In this document: positions 24,208 through 36,099 of the stretch, piece by piece
Layout of the letters: the number at the start of each line of letters is the position of its first letter
Numbering within the stretch: position 1 is the first letter of the stretch
Origin: Gnetum montanum
Taxonomy: Eukaryota; Streptophyta; Gnetopsida; Gnetales; Gnetaceae
Assembly: GCA_015680685.1 (NCBI GenBank)
Contig: MNCI01034636.1
Location: 1,019,352-1,083,351 of the forward strand
Reading direction: 5' to 3'
Length of the DNA: 64,000 bases
Translations under genes and position numbers: made by a program
The notes under the pieces: model-generated
Database searches by the model: none
Seen by the model: the letters and a program-made list of their open reading frames with translations, nothing else
Told to the model about the DNA's origin: nothing

Positions 24208-27069
24208 ATGGTACCTAGATTGAAATGCCCACAGGAAGGAGGACCAGATCAACCAAGAGACAAACAATCAAGAGCTAGAAGAGAGTAGAAAGCATAAGCC
24301 CAAGAGCAAGCAACAGAAACTCATGTAACGAGACCTTTTCAGGAGGAACCCGAAGTGGGATATGTCTAATAGATTCCTGAAGAAGTGGCCATAACAAAAC
24401 AATCCCATCGAGATGAGGCACTAGGATTGGTACCTACACTTGAGGTCACATTAACTCAAACTTACCTTGATCAGATGAAGCCTCTTGACATCCAACATTC
24501 AGTTCGCCAAGAATTAAACTTTGGACCATTCTTGCAACATGCTTCACCAGAAGTTAAGACACAGTTGCAGAACTCTTGCATGTGGCCAATCATCACTTCC
24601 AGTGGAAGTGGTCCATGGAATAGAAATATCTCTTTTGGAATAGTAGGTAGGTGAGAACCACTATGAAAATCAAGGACATTCAGGTGTCCTACTTGGTGGA
24701 AGCTATTATGTAGGCCTTAGGACTACTTGATATTAGAACAAATCTAGTAGAGATCTCTACACAAGTAGACTTGGAGGTAATGGAGTAAACCCAGTGATGC
24801 TATGGAGTGGATTGCAAGGAGTATGATGTACTTACCTTGGCAGAGCATGTATATTGCAAGATAAAGACCTATCACCTCAATTTGATGATGAGGCCTAGTA
24901 AGGTTATTACCTTCTCTACCCATGCATGTGCTGCTATGAGTGGAAAATTCCTTGTGAACCTTCCACAATTGATGTATCTAGAGATAGAGAAGTGATTTAA
25001 TGAAAATGAACATGGAAGGAAGGCCCTTCCCTTTCCTTGACTCATTAGAAAATTATGCAAAAGGGTAGGAATAGCTCACTATGTCAATGATACACTTAAG
25101 CATGCTCCTTCTACCTCTTGGGTAGAAATCATGAAGGACAAGATTCCTACCACAACCAAGGAAGAGGAGAAGCAACCACCACCTCCACCAACCATTCACA
25201 AAACAACACTAGAGTCCTACACTACCCTAGAATGAATGCGCAAGATCCAAGATTAGCTCTTGTGTGAGTAGAAGCAGTGAGCAGGAACGAGTGGTGGTGA
25301 TCCATCTATGTATCACCTAGAAATGAGTCAACTTAAAGATGTAGCTCAAACCATCAACTAGATGTAGGGAGGTGGGCCAATCTTTTTAGCTTAAAGAACA
25401 TAGCTACCCACGAGATCGAATCCTAGTGCCTGAGAGGTAACAGTCTCTCTCTCATTATAGCAGCAATTCCCTAACATCTCTAGAAATGCTGCTACTTTCT
25501 TAGTGCATTTGGAGGAGGGTGAGGGGGCAACTGTCTTAGCGATGTAGTACCATAGATAAGAGACATCAGCAGAGGTGGTTGTTAATAGAATTTCCAAGGC
25601 ATTAAACACACTTGCAACATTTGTACTAGATTTTTTTTGTACTTTGAGATGTGTAAACATGTGCAAGAATAGTTAGCAATAAATTAAGTGTAACCCAACA
25701 TGAAGAGTTGCTAGATCAACTATTTGGAATTGGGCAATTGACTCTGGATGTCTTTGATCTTTCAAATACAATCATTGCAACCCAATTGGAGCTATTAGAA
25801 GTAAGGAAAAAATGCATTATCATGGAGGAAAAACTTAAAATAGCCTAGGCTCAAAACCAATGCATGGTTGCAGAGGTTGTTGAATTAAGAGCTCACCTTG
25901 CTAATCCCGTGCTGCTTAGCCTTGTGTTGACCCATGATGAAGCTTTTCAAAAACTGTAGGAAAAGCTCAAGAAGGCTGAGGATGCAAAGGTGATGGTAAT
26001 TTTTGATCAATCCCTGGTTGATGTCACCATGCACAATATCCAAAAGTCCTTAGATTAGACTCACTAGGAGAATGTCACCCTAACCATAGATAATCACCAC
26101 ATATGGAATGTTGATGTATAAAAGCAACAAATGCAAGATTTCACCCATCAATAGCAAGAGCAGTTAGCCAGAGTAAACATAAAATTGAGGAGATTAGAAG
26201 TTGAAAATAGAAATATCTCCATGGAGAAAGTCTAAGCCCTTCACCAGAAATCTAAAATAGATTTAGTCGCTCGGAAAAATGAGGCTTTCAAATTTGAGAG
26301 AGTCAAAAATCACTACAGAGATTAAATTGGTCTAAAGAAAGAAATCAATGAAAAACATATTCATATGAATAAGGTAAAAGTGAATGAGGTCCTCTAGTAG
26401 CTTAAGGAAGGAGGAGATTTTCGGAAGCCTATCTTTGATGGGCTTAATGACTACAACAAGGTGGAGATTCGCATGAAGGAGCTATAGATCAAAGAGATGA
26501 TGGAGTACATGGAGCTTGCCAATCTCTGTTATGTAAATTTGACAATGTTGATTGTCAGATAGCCATGGTCTGAATTTGAAAAATAGTTGGCTAGTTCGTA
26601 CTTACTGTATGAAGCTGAGTGTAAGCACCATAAGAACACCAAGTAGAAGCTTGAGGTGGCTAGTGCAAAACTCAATGTTCTTAGATAGTGCTTCACTGAT
26701 CAATGGTGTACAGTTGAGAAGCTAGCTAGGATACTAAGTGGCTACCACAAGCTACAAAATGTAGTAAAAGCATTTGATGTTGAACGCAAGCTTTTCTCTA
26801 CCTAGTTTATTAACATGAAGGAGCTATTCTTAGCAATGCCTTGTCCTTTGGATGTTTCCACATCAGCCCACATTCACGATGCGGCATGGACCACAAGTGA
26901 CCCCAAGAGTAAGGAGGAGAAGATAAAGGAACTATTGGAAACCTTTCATCTTTCACTAGAGGTTGCAACTACTAAAGGACAATCACAATTGCCTCAACCA
27001 CCGTGTGTGCCTGAAGTAGGAGAAGGTCCTTCGGAGCCTAAGGAATGTCCACTGCCTGGGAGCATTTGA
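24208..27069 (+). pseudogene. Accessory ORF of element B: globular part plus coiled-coil tail
   Basis: The start aligns with that of C (EGGPDQPRDKQSRARRE against QGGPSQGVSK). A conserved globular part follows: QELNFGPFLQHASPEVK (about 24510), then DVLTLAEHVYCKIKTYHL (about 24820) and FLVNLPQLMYLEIEK (about 24950). A Lys/Pro-rich linker lies near 25150. A long coiled coil runs about 25740-26800 (ARVNIKLRRLEVENRNISM, NEAFKFERVKNHYRD, LKKEINEKHIHMNKV), closely matching C. The last 84 codons are open and end in a Pro-rich tail with a stop at 27069. About twenty stops make it inactive. No enzyme motif or membrane segment seen; function unknown. Confidence 0.7.
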
Positions 27070-27194
27070 ACATTTTCCTTATCTTCATGCCATCAGAGGA
27101 ATTTTGTTTGTCATTTTTGTCTAAGTGTTTAATTTTTTTGTCTTGAACATCAAAATTTTGTAATGATTATAGTTTCATATACTTGGGCACTTAG

Positions 27195-27717
27195 TGTTTG
27201 TAATTTCCTTTAATGATTTAAGTAAATAAGCTAAATTAAGGTAAATTAAGATATATTAAATAGTGATTAATTAAGCACATAAGTATTACCACTTTGAGCA
27301 TACATTGGACACTTGGTAATCCCAGTAATGCTTAACATTTGGTAACCCAGTAGCATTAAATGTGTTTAGGATGTGTACGGATAGTGGGAATGGATGCTTA
27401 TGTTAGGATTAGTTAGGTATAGCTAATTAGATTAAATTAGTAATTTAATTATTTTATTTTATTCATTATTCTTTACCCTTAGGCGACTTAAAACATGAAA
27501 CAAAAAAAAAATGATAAAAATCATATGCCTTAGTTGCACTTAGCCATACCTTTGCATTTCACAAGTGTAATTGGGGAGACGATGATTGCAATGGTTAGTT
27601 TCACTTCCTAAAGACTAGGGTGCTTAGAAGACTATAAGTCCACGAAATTTGATTGGATCACATATGAATGCTTAGTGATTTGTATGTTTGGATGTAGGGT
27701 CTACTCACTACTCATTA
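27195..27717 (+). repeat. 3' LTR of element B
   Basis: Pairs with 6521-7041. It ends CTCATTA, the family CTCATCA with one C-to-T change. No convincing polypurine tract precedes it and the start is approximate. Confidence 0.75.
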
Positions 27718-28142
27718 ATCTTCCTTTCTAGTTATATCTCTAAGATATTTGCAAAGAAATTGGATGATTTCTCATGAAAAGAATGCCATGTATTTATGCT
27801 TAGAAGGGTAAGGCATGGTTGGGAAAAACTGTAATATCTTTGAAAACTAAAAATAAAAGGAAAACTATTTTCTAACAATAAATAAAAATAATATACTAAC
27901 ATGCGATAGTGCCTAGTGTTGGCCTAATAGGTACCTCCCCTAAGAGTCATCTAGGACCTATGTTTAAGTCCAAACTAATAACAAAGACTAAGGTTCAAAC
28001 ATAACTAACCAAGGGATGAACAAGAGATCATCTAAAGCATTAGCTAAAAGTTAATTATAAATTAAAAACATAATATATAAAATATTAATTTACAAAAATA
28101 CAAAGTAGGAATTCTTAAAACTTTTGGGCTTTTCTTTAGGGG
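27718..28142. other. AT-rich gap, nothing recognised
   Basis: No ORF, repeat or element ends supported. Confidence 0.5.
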
Positions 28143-28446
28143 TGGTGGAACTTGAAATGATTGAAACATAGATACACCCCAAGATTTATAAAATTTTATA
28201 TCTTAGTGCTACCTAGTAGAATCAAACCTGCACCTTAGTGTTTCTAGGTTAAGACTTGTAAAACTAGGCTAACACTTCATTGTTAGGGATTTTTCTTTAC
28301 GGATTGTTGGAACCTGAAATAAGTGAAACATAGCTATACCCCAAGATTTATAGAAGTTTGTAACTCAATGATACCTAGTAGAATCAAACTTATAACCTAT
28401 AGTTACTAAGCCAAGACTTGTACCACAAGGTTAACACTTTATTTTT
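28143..28446 (-). repeat. Two tandem tRNA-related SINE copies
   Basis: Two copies on the - strand (about 28284-28143 and 28446-28302), about 158 bp apart, each preceded on the + strand by a TTTTCTTTA stretch, so one tandem duplication explains both. Each begins with a tRNA-like stretch (GTGTTAGCCTAGT, then GGTTTGATTCTACTAGGT, which resembles RNA polymerase III A and B boxes). Each ends near ATCTTGGGGTGTATC followed by TTTCAAGTTCCACC or a variant. Confidence 0.55.
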
Positions 28447-28980
28447 AGGCTCTCTTTCTGATGATCTAATACACTCTAAAATTTTTTAATATTATTATTC
28501 ATTTTTTTGGGTTCAACACCTCTTAAAAGTAGTAGTCCATGTGCCAATAACTTATCTAGTGTTGGATACCTACTAGCTCAAAACTCCAATAAAAGAGCTT
28601 AATGTGTATATGCTAAAATTAAAAGAAATACTAAAAGTATTTAAAATATTTTAAAGAAAAATTAAATTAAGTAAATATTAAAATAAAAGACAACTAAAGA
28701 GAAGATAATAGAGTAGATTACTTAAACAATACTAGCTTAGTTAATAAAAGAGAAAAGGTAAATAAAGTAGAAGACGTAGTCCAGTAAAGAAGACATCAAG
28801 GATTCAAATCATAAACATACCAAGGAGTTAGGATATCTAAGGTACTGATGTTACAAAGTACATACAGTAAAAGTATAGTTTCAAAAACATCATATGTTTT
28901 CTCAATCCATGTGATCTTCCCATGGCTTTATGTCCTAAGCAAGGATACATATAATAAAAAAAGAAAGTTTTGATTCTAGG

Positions 28981-29146
28981 AGGATGTTGAAACCTAAATA
29001 TTTTTATTTTAATAATATTTACCCTAAATACATATAATGGAATTAAAAATTTATAATTTAGTATTATTTACTAGAACATAATCAAATTCCATAACTTAGA
29101 GGTACTAAATCAAAAGTCTGACAATTAGTCTAACATCTCATTGCTT
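28981..29146 (-). repeat. SINE copy 3
   Basis: Read on the - strand: AATGAGATGTTAGACTAATTG at the head, GACTTTTGATTTAGTACC, an AT-rich body and the tail GGTTTCAACATCC. Same family as 50724-50875. Confidence 0.5.
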
Positions 29147-29658
29147 CAATTCTAACATCCTACAAACTTTTTATAACTATTGTATTTCTACTAAGTATCA
29201 TGTTGGATATATATGCTATTAGAACATATTGGGGGAGGGGTGGAATTTGTCAAATTCTATATATATATATATAAAAAATAGAAATTCAAAGTACAAAAGT
29301 AGAGAAGTACTACAAAGAGGAGAAATTTGAAATTAAAAAAAAGTAAAGGCCTAATAATTTTGATTATGCCTTTTTAGATTTTCATTCTTACAACCAATCC
29401 TAAAAACATCCCCTTTGAGGTAAGAAATCAGAAATTGTAAAAAAAGAATTTAATGTTAGGTGGGGTAGGAAATCAACATTATCAAAATAAATTATATCTA
29501 TATTTTAAGTAATAGGTGCAAATGAATTATGAGGTAAAATATTTTGAACATGATATTCATTTTAAATATATGTAATCACCAATTGATATACTTCCTCAAT
29601 GTTTTTTATTATGAGGTTCCATTTGGAAATTTTGTAAATTAATAAAAAGTTCTTATGG
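29147..29658. other. AT-rich gap, nothing recognised
   Basis: Contains a short (TA)n at about 29260. No gene or element supported. Confidence 0.5.
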
Positions 29659-29791
29659 ATGTTAAAACCTTGAAAGAATTATAATATAGTTTAATTAGAA
29701 CTTCATAACTCAAAATTACCCACCAAAATTAAACACTTGATTCGGAGCTTTCAAATCAAGAGGATTACCACTAGGTTAATATCTCATTATC
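29659..29791 (-). repeat. SINE copy 4
   Basis: On the - strand it begins AATGAGATATTAACCTAGTGG, the best-kept A-box-like head of the set. It continues TCTTGATTTGAAAGCTCC and ends AAGGTTTTAACATCC. Confidence 0.5.
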
Positions 29792-30558
29792 AAAAACATT
29801 TTTTTGTAAGATCTTAGCAACAAATATTTATTTCTCCATAGTCATTAAAAAATTATTTAAGATTGATTTGACTTGAACCTTTCTCAAAGGTACATTTTGT
29901 TGAATAGTAGTAAAAGAAAAGGGTGGGATAACCATTGAAATGTTAGTAGAAGAAATTATTATAAAATCTACAACATCTATAGAAAAAATCTTAGAAAGAT
30001 CTACAAAATTTATAGAAGACACCCTATTAGTGTTTGTATTATGTTGATGTTGATGTACTTGCATAGCCTTTTTTCATAGGCTAAAAACACATGAATCAAA
30101 CATATGATCCTCTTGATGATAAGATTATAATAAATAACCTTTTGCAGATAATTAATTATGTCATCATGTAGAAGAATTTATCACTTAAGTAAATTAAGAA
30201 ATACCTTAATCATATATCAAATTCTACAAAATCCACTAGTGGTAGCTAAAGTTTAAAAATGCTTGATTGATCTAATTTGAGAGAAAATATCCTTTTTGAA
30301 TTTTTCAAAAATCAGTAGAAGATTTAACAAAATAAGAAATTATTTGAAATTTAGAAGATGTTGGATTAAAGAAGGAAGTACACTTTTGAATAATTGAAAA
30401 AAAATGACAATGGTTAATAACACCAATATCAAGGGCTTTAGAAACCATCGTTGAATCAACAAATCCTACCAACAAAAATGAGTTTGATAGATAACGTGCA
30501 TAGATGGCATCCAAGCCTTGATATTTTTAAATTAGATTTAAAGGACTTAAAAAAATTG
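29792..30558. other. AT-rich left flank of element D
   Basis: Only short unrelated open frames; nothing recognised. The last five bases before D (30559-30563) are the target duplication GAGAA. Confidence 0.5.
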
Positions 30559-30563
30559 GAGAA

Positions 30564-33293
30564 TGTAGCGATTAAAAACATCAGTAGCTGGAACATCGAG
30601 GTTCACGAGTTTTCAGCCTAACCCTGAATTCACATAAGGGCCTATTGGGGATGGAGACGAGGTGCCCTGAACAATCTTGCCGATTGAACAAGGACTTATG
30701 TGATGCAATAGGGGATGCAATGTGGTTAGTTGCATTGCTGATGAGAGATGGTGCTAAGGGTGCAAATAGTGTTTGCAGTGTTTATAGTGTTTATGGTGTC
30801 AATGGTGTTAGCGGTGTTAATGGAGTCAAGCGCAATCACAGGTGCCTAAGGGGGCAAGCGTAGTTAAGAGTTTTGGCAGAGTTGGTAGTGTCAATGCATA
30901 GAAACCATTGCCTAAGCATAGTTCCAATGTAATTATGTGATAAAGTAGCAAAAAAGATGCAAATAAAGTGCAGAAAATGCAAGGAGACAAAGAGAGAAGC
31001 AGAACACCAATGCCAACTAGGGTTGAACATAGTTAACACCAAAAGGGATTAGAAGATACATGATGTATAATATGTATAGTGGACAGTGTAGTCATAGTCT
31101 TTGAGGTGTCTAGCCAAGAAGACTGGCATTCTACCGAGGTGTTTGCATCTACCAGGTTGGCCACTGTGATGTATCATTGGCTGTGGTATTCTATTGGGTT
31201 GTGGGGGTCTATGATGGTCTGCAACATAGCTTGTTCTTGGTTTGCCAAAATGTCTTTGGTTTTCTTCCAAGTGCTCCTTAGATTTGCCAACCTTGAAAAC
31301 TTTGAGGGCATGGGTATTTATAGGTTTAGGGTTAGCAAAAAATGTGGGATGGCTACCATGTGATAGAGGGGACTGTTAGGACTACACTCAACATAGTCAT
31401 TATTCATGTGGTATACCAATGGGGATATTGGCTAGTGGTGTTATGCTTTGCTATACTCTATTAGACTTTATGAGACTGTGAGATTGTGGCTATGCTACCA
31501 ATTGCATGTGTGTGCTAAGAAGACCATAGGGCATTTGAAAAATGAAAGCTCAAAAACTATACTCTGCGAGACTACGCTCTACATGGTTTGCGTGGGGTTG
31601 AGCATGGTTACAATTTTGGGCCAGAGGGAAATATAAAAAAGAAGCATCTTGTTGACTATACTAACTAAAGGTGAGTTGAGTACATGTTGGAGCTAAGTCG
31701 AGCATCGTTCCTGCATTGTGGAGGCTATTGGAGATTGTTTTGGCTGACTACGCTCTCAAATGTGGTTGAGTGTAGTCTTAACACTTAGAAACATTTTGTT
31801 AAACTAACCTTCTTGTTACCTATGCTCTCTAAGAGAGGTTGACAACACTCCCATCTGGGGTTGAGTGTAGTCTTTACACATAGAAAAATTTTGCAAAACT
31901 GGCCTTCCTACTGACTACACTTTCCACAAGAGGCTGACTATGCTTTCATTTGGGATTAAGCGTAGTCTCAACACTTAGCTAACTATGAAAAAAATGGCCT
32001 TCATGCTGACTATGCTCTCTTTGAGAGGTTGACTATGCTCTCAATTAAGGGTGAGTGTAGTCTCAGCACTTAAAAAAATTTGCAAAAAACTTGCCTTTGC
32101 ACTAACTATGCTCTTCATGAGAGAATAACTACACTCTCAATTTGGGGAGAGTGTAATGTCAGCACTTAGAAAAATTTTGTAAAATTGGTTTTCATGTTGA
32201 CTACTCTCTCCATAAGAGGCTAACTATGCTCTAAACTGGGGTTGAGCATCTTGCTAACTATGCTTGCCGAAGGTGAGTTAACTGTATTCTAGAGCTGAGC
32301 TGAGCATTATTGTTGCATTGTGGAGGTTGTCGGAGACTGTTCTAGCTGACTATACTCTTCACAAAAGGTTGAATACACTCTCAACTAGGGTTGAGCATAG
32401 TCTTGGGCCTTATAAAAAAATTTGCAAAAACTTGCTTCCTGCTGACTATGTTCTCTATGAGAGGTTGACTACACTCTCATCTGGGGTTGAGTGTAGTCTA
32501 AACACTTAGCCAAAACTGTGAAAAAATGGCCTTCATGCTAACTACGCTCTCTTCAAGAGGCTGACTAAGCTCTCAACTAGGGAAGAGTGTAGTCTTAACA
32601 GTTAGCTAGAATTGTGAAAAAATGACCTTCATGTTGACTACGCTTTTTATGAGAGGTTGACTACACTCTCAATTAGGGGAGAGCGTAGTCTCAACACTTA
32701 GAAAAAGTTTGTTAAAACTTGCTTCCTACTGATTACGCTCTCTACCAGAGGCTGACTATGCTCTTAACTAATGGAGAGCATAGTGTCGAAACTTAGAAAA
32801 AATCTACAAAACTAGTCTTCATGTTGACTACACTCTCAATGAGAGGCTGGCTACAATCTTCACGAGAGACTAACTATGCTCCCATATGGGAAGAGCGTAG
32901 TGTCAACACTTAGAAAAAATTTTCAAAATTGGCCTTCTTATTGACTATGCTCTCTATGAAAGGCTGACTATGCTCTCATCTGGGGGAGAGTGTAGTCTCG
33001 ACACTTTGAAATAATTTGCAAAATTGGCCCTCTACTGACTATGCTCTCCATGAGAGGTTGACTATGCTCTTCATGAGAGATTGACCACACTCTCCATGAG
33101 AGGCTGACTACGCTCCCATCTGAGGGAGAGCATAGTCTCAACACTTAGAAAAAATTTGGAAAACTGGCCCTCTGTTGACTACGCTCTTTACGAGAGGCTA
33201 ACTATGCTCCCATCTAGGGGAGAGCGTAGTCTAAACACTTGGTCAAAATTTTATAAAACTGAGAAGCCATAGTCTAGATTTGGTGGTGTTTCA
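30564..33293 (-). repeat. 3' LTR of element D
   Basis: 2730 bp from TGTAGCGA to GTGTTTCA. It pairs with 47673-49753, from the shared GGAACATCGAGGTTC-like start to GCCATAGTCTAGATTTGGTGG at the far end. The extra 650 bp over its partner comes from a longer hairpin-repeat array (about 31740-33270). Confidence 0.9.
31740..33270. repeat. Hairpin-forming tandem array in the 3' LTR of D
   Basis: About 17 units of roughly 91 bp. Each carries GACTATGCTCTC ... GAGCATAGTC (or C/T, G/A variants), an inverted repeat able to fold into a hairpin, followed by ACACTTAGAAAAATTTTGCA and AAACTGGCCTT. A 23-bp CTGACTATGCTCTCCATGAG-type subunit is duplicated inside several units. Confidence 0.85.
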
Positions 33294-34790
33294 TTGCTCC
33301 TTGTTTGTTGACATTTGGAGGAGTGGCCTAAGAGATGTTGAAAAAGAATAGAAAAATACCACAGCAAACTTGGCACTAACATTGCTCTTCAGTACTTGAT
33401 CAGATGTTGTTGCACCATGCCCAAGAGTGTTATGGATAGTGGTATGCTAAATAGTAGGTGAGAAGTGGGAGTAAAAGGTGTAGGTAATGTGCTAGGGATA
33501 AAAGGAAAGATGGGGTGCAAACGGGATGTTATGACATGAGAACATCATGACTGATGATGACTGTGGAACTAGAGTGGCTTTCCTTTGAAAACATTGACCT
33601 CTCGTCAAAGTGCTTGTGAGACAGTTAAGGTGTTAGCTCAAGGCTAGGATGGTTGCTGAATTGCTTTGCTGCTAGATTTCTTGGCGATGTGTGTTTCCAC
33701 TTTGGGCCCCCCCTTTTTTTTGGGGTGAACCTTCTTTAGGCTCTACACATTACTAAATCTTGATGTCAAGTGCTTTCCATGAAGTGAGTTCAATGTCACT
33801 AGATGGGCTTTGCTTTGTTGTTTGTGAAATTTCATCACATCTACATGAAAAGTGTTTCCTCCCTGGGATGACTTATGTTACATTCACTTAGGCTTTGACC
33901 AGTTGACAGAGGCTTCCCATGGGATGACTTATGTTACATTTGCCTTGGGTTCTATGATTTGACTTAAAGAGGATGCCATGTGATCATAGCACATACGCGT
34001 TAAAAAGGTTTGTAATCTTTGTTTCATGGGAAATGAAAGGGTATCATGATATAGGAGTAGATGTGAGTAGGTTATAATGGGATAATAGGATATGCACTCT
34101 TGAGAGGTTTAACTAGACCAATCATGTACATTAGAGCAATGTGATGACTTGCTACTGTGATGAGATACACTTTTGCATGACCACTTGGAGCTTCGTTCTA
34201 CAAACAAAACTCTAAGAAAAGAAAATTACACAAGAAATAAATGCAAATAGACTACATATGAAAAAATGTGGAAGGCCACATTAGTGACATAGGTTGCATA
34301 GATTAGAAGTGCTTTATTCTAGAACTGTAGTGTGCTTGCTTACTTAGTGTAGGAGTAGAGTTGTAGTATGCTTGCTTCCTTATAGAAGGATGGAAAACGT
34401 TATTAACAACTAACCATGAATCCATTTTAAGGTCATGGTAGACCATTGCTTTACTAGTTTAAGGTCCTAGTAGATCATTGGGCTTAGTTTAAGGTCTTGG
34501 CAGATCATGATGTGCTAGTTTATAGTCCTAGAGGATTGCTCTATGCTAGTTTAATGTCTTAGTGGACATGCTGTGCTACTTTAGAGTCATGGTGGACTAC
34601 TAGTTTAAAATCATGATGGTCTACTAGTTTAGAGTCTTAGTAAATGCATTGTGCTAGTTTAACTTCGTGACCCAAGGATGAGTTATGCTAGTTTATAGTC
34701 ATAGTGGACCTCTATGTCAGTTTAACATCGTAGCGGATGAGCTATGCTAGTTTAACATCGTAGCAGATGAATGCTTAACTTACTTCATTA
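33294..34790 (-). other. 3' non-coding region of D with a short tandem repeat
   Basis: No gene. At about 34420-34770 a unit of some 35-45 bp built on GCTAGTTTAAGGTCTTAGTGG is repeated about eight times. A related array lies at 43730-43880, near the other end of the putative intron. The purine-rich tract expected next to the LTR is weak (ACAAACAAGGAGCAA on the - strand). Confidence 0.6.
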
Positions 34791-34799
34791 ATGTGCAGT

Positions 34800-36000
34800 G
34801 CTACATGCTAGATGTAGTATGACTTCAAATGAGAATGGTTCACTAGATTGGCAAACTCATTTCTATCTTGATCAGCAAGCTTGAATGCTTCATTGTTGTA
34901 GACCTTAGTGACTAGGAAGGGCCCTTCCTAGTTAGCTGATAATTTATCTGTGGGTTCGTGAAAGACTTTGAGGACTAGGTCCTCCTTCTTGATTGAGTGC
35001 TAATGCTAGTTGTGAAAATGCTTTTTCCATTGCCTTTGTTGATACCACTCAATGCAGTTAAGTGTATGCATGTGCTCCTCCTCTATCAAGTCAAGGTCTA
35101 CAGTTCTCAACTCGCAGTTCTAACCTTCATCAATGAAGTATGAGAGGATTACCTAGAGCGATGGAACTTGCAATTCAAGTGGAAAAACTACTTCAGATCC
35201 ATAGATGAGACTATAAGGTTTCATACTTGTTGCTATTTGATGCATCGTGTGGTAGGCCTAAAGTGCATATACTAGTTGCTCATGCCATCATTGTTTACTG
35301 TGGCTTAGCATCTTCTTGAGGAGGTTAATGATAACCATGTTGGTGGCCTCCACTTAGTCGTTTGCATGAGGATAGTATGGTGATGAAAAGGAGTGCTTGA
35401 TGCCAAACTATAGTCTACTATTTGTCACTATGGTCATGGGCAAATTGAAACGGGTCACTATGTTGTCTAACACGAACTTGCAACCCTGCTGTGATGTTGC
35501 CTTCCTAAGAGCAATAGCTTTGACCCACTTGGTAAAGTATTCTGTTGCGGTTATTATAAAGCTATGCCATGCAGAAGACTTAGGCATTATGGATTCGATA
35601 ATGTCTAGGCCCCAACATTGGAACAACCATATAATTTACGTTGTATGCAATTTAGTTGGTGGCACATGCATTAAGTTGCTATGCCCTTGGAAAGTGTCAC
35701 ATGTTTTGACCTTTCAAGCATAGTTGTCTTTCATGTAAGGCCAATAGTAACCTAGTCATATAATTTTTATGGCCATTGCCCTAGGTGCTATGTGACCTTC
35801 GCATAGTCCTTTGTGGACTTGCTTAACGATTTTTTTGCTTTGTTTTCACTTATGCAGGTTAGCAATTTGCCATCGTAGGATTTGTGACATAGCGTGTTAT
35901 CATATATGATGATGTACTACCATGAACGTTTATGTACTATGTCCTTTCCAATAGTAGTTAAGTGTTGCAAGGGCTCAACTTGTAGAAGGTATGCCTTGAT
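34800..36000 (-). pseudogene. Integrase of element D
   Basis: The open stretch 35626-35408 has GLDIIESIMPKSSAWHSF and ATEYFTKWVKAIALRKATS, the core domain around the first catalytic Asp; FVLDNIVTRFNLPMTIV follows. Further 3' are YYPHAND with VEATNMVIINLLKKM (about 35370) and YGSEVVFPLELQVPS (about 35190). The C-terminus reads EGPFLVTKVYNNEAFKLAD and HLKSYY (34930-34800). Stops interrupt it. Confidence 0.85.
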
Positions 36001-36099
36001 ACCATCATGCCACTCTATTGCATGGATGGTGCTAATTGTGGCTATGGATGAATCTTCGATGGTTTACATGATAGGTGCCATGTAATCCACCACTGAGGT

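Larger units (their letters stand above)
6521..27717 (+). mobile_element. Element B: old autonomous Athila-like retrotransposon, host of element C
   Basis: Order on the + strand: LTR (6521-7041), tRNA-Asp primer site, gag, protease, RT, RNase H, integrase, 3' non-coding, accessory ORF, LTR (27195-27717). Element C (14530-23449) interrupts the 3' non-coding region, and its CTTAT duplication joins seamlessly: sequence across the junction aligns with element A around 170-215. Without C the element is about 12.3 kb. All genes contain many transition-type stops. A target duplication was not found, and the outer LTR edges are approximate. Athila assignment rests on the RT (FMDDF, GYSGYNQI), the tRNA-Asp primer and the extra ORF after integrase. 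Confidence 0.8.

Noticed and set aside
6516-27722. Target duplication for element B
   Set aside because: AGAGA before 6521 and ATCTT after 27717 do not match; alternative LTR starts at 6402 or 6425 gave no convincing match either.
30645-31363. Two + strand ORFs at the start of the D 3' LTR
   Set aside because: They lie within LTR sequence antisense to the element, and the related 5' LTR does not keep them open.
31740-33270. CRISPR-like regular repeats
   Set aside because: Units are long and contiguous without unique spacers, lie in an LTR, and are present in both LTRs of a plant retrotransposon.
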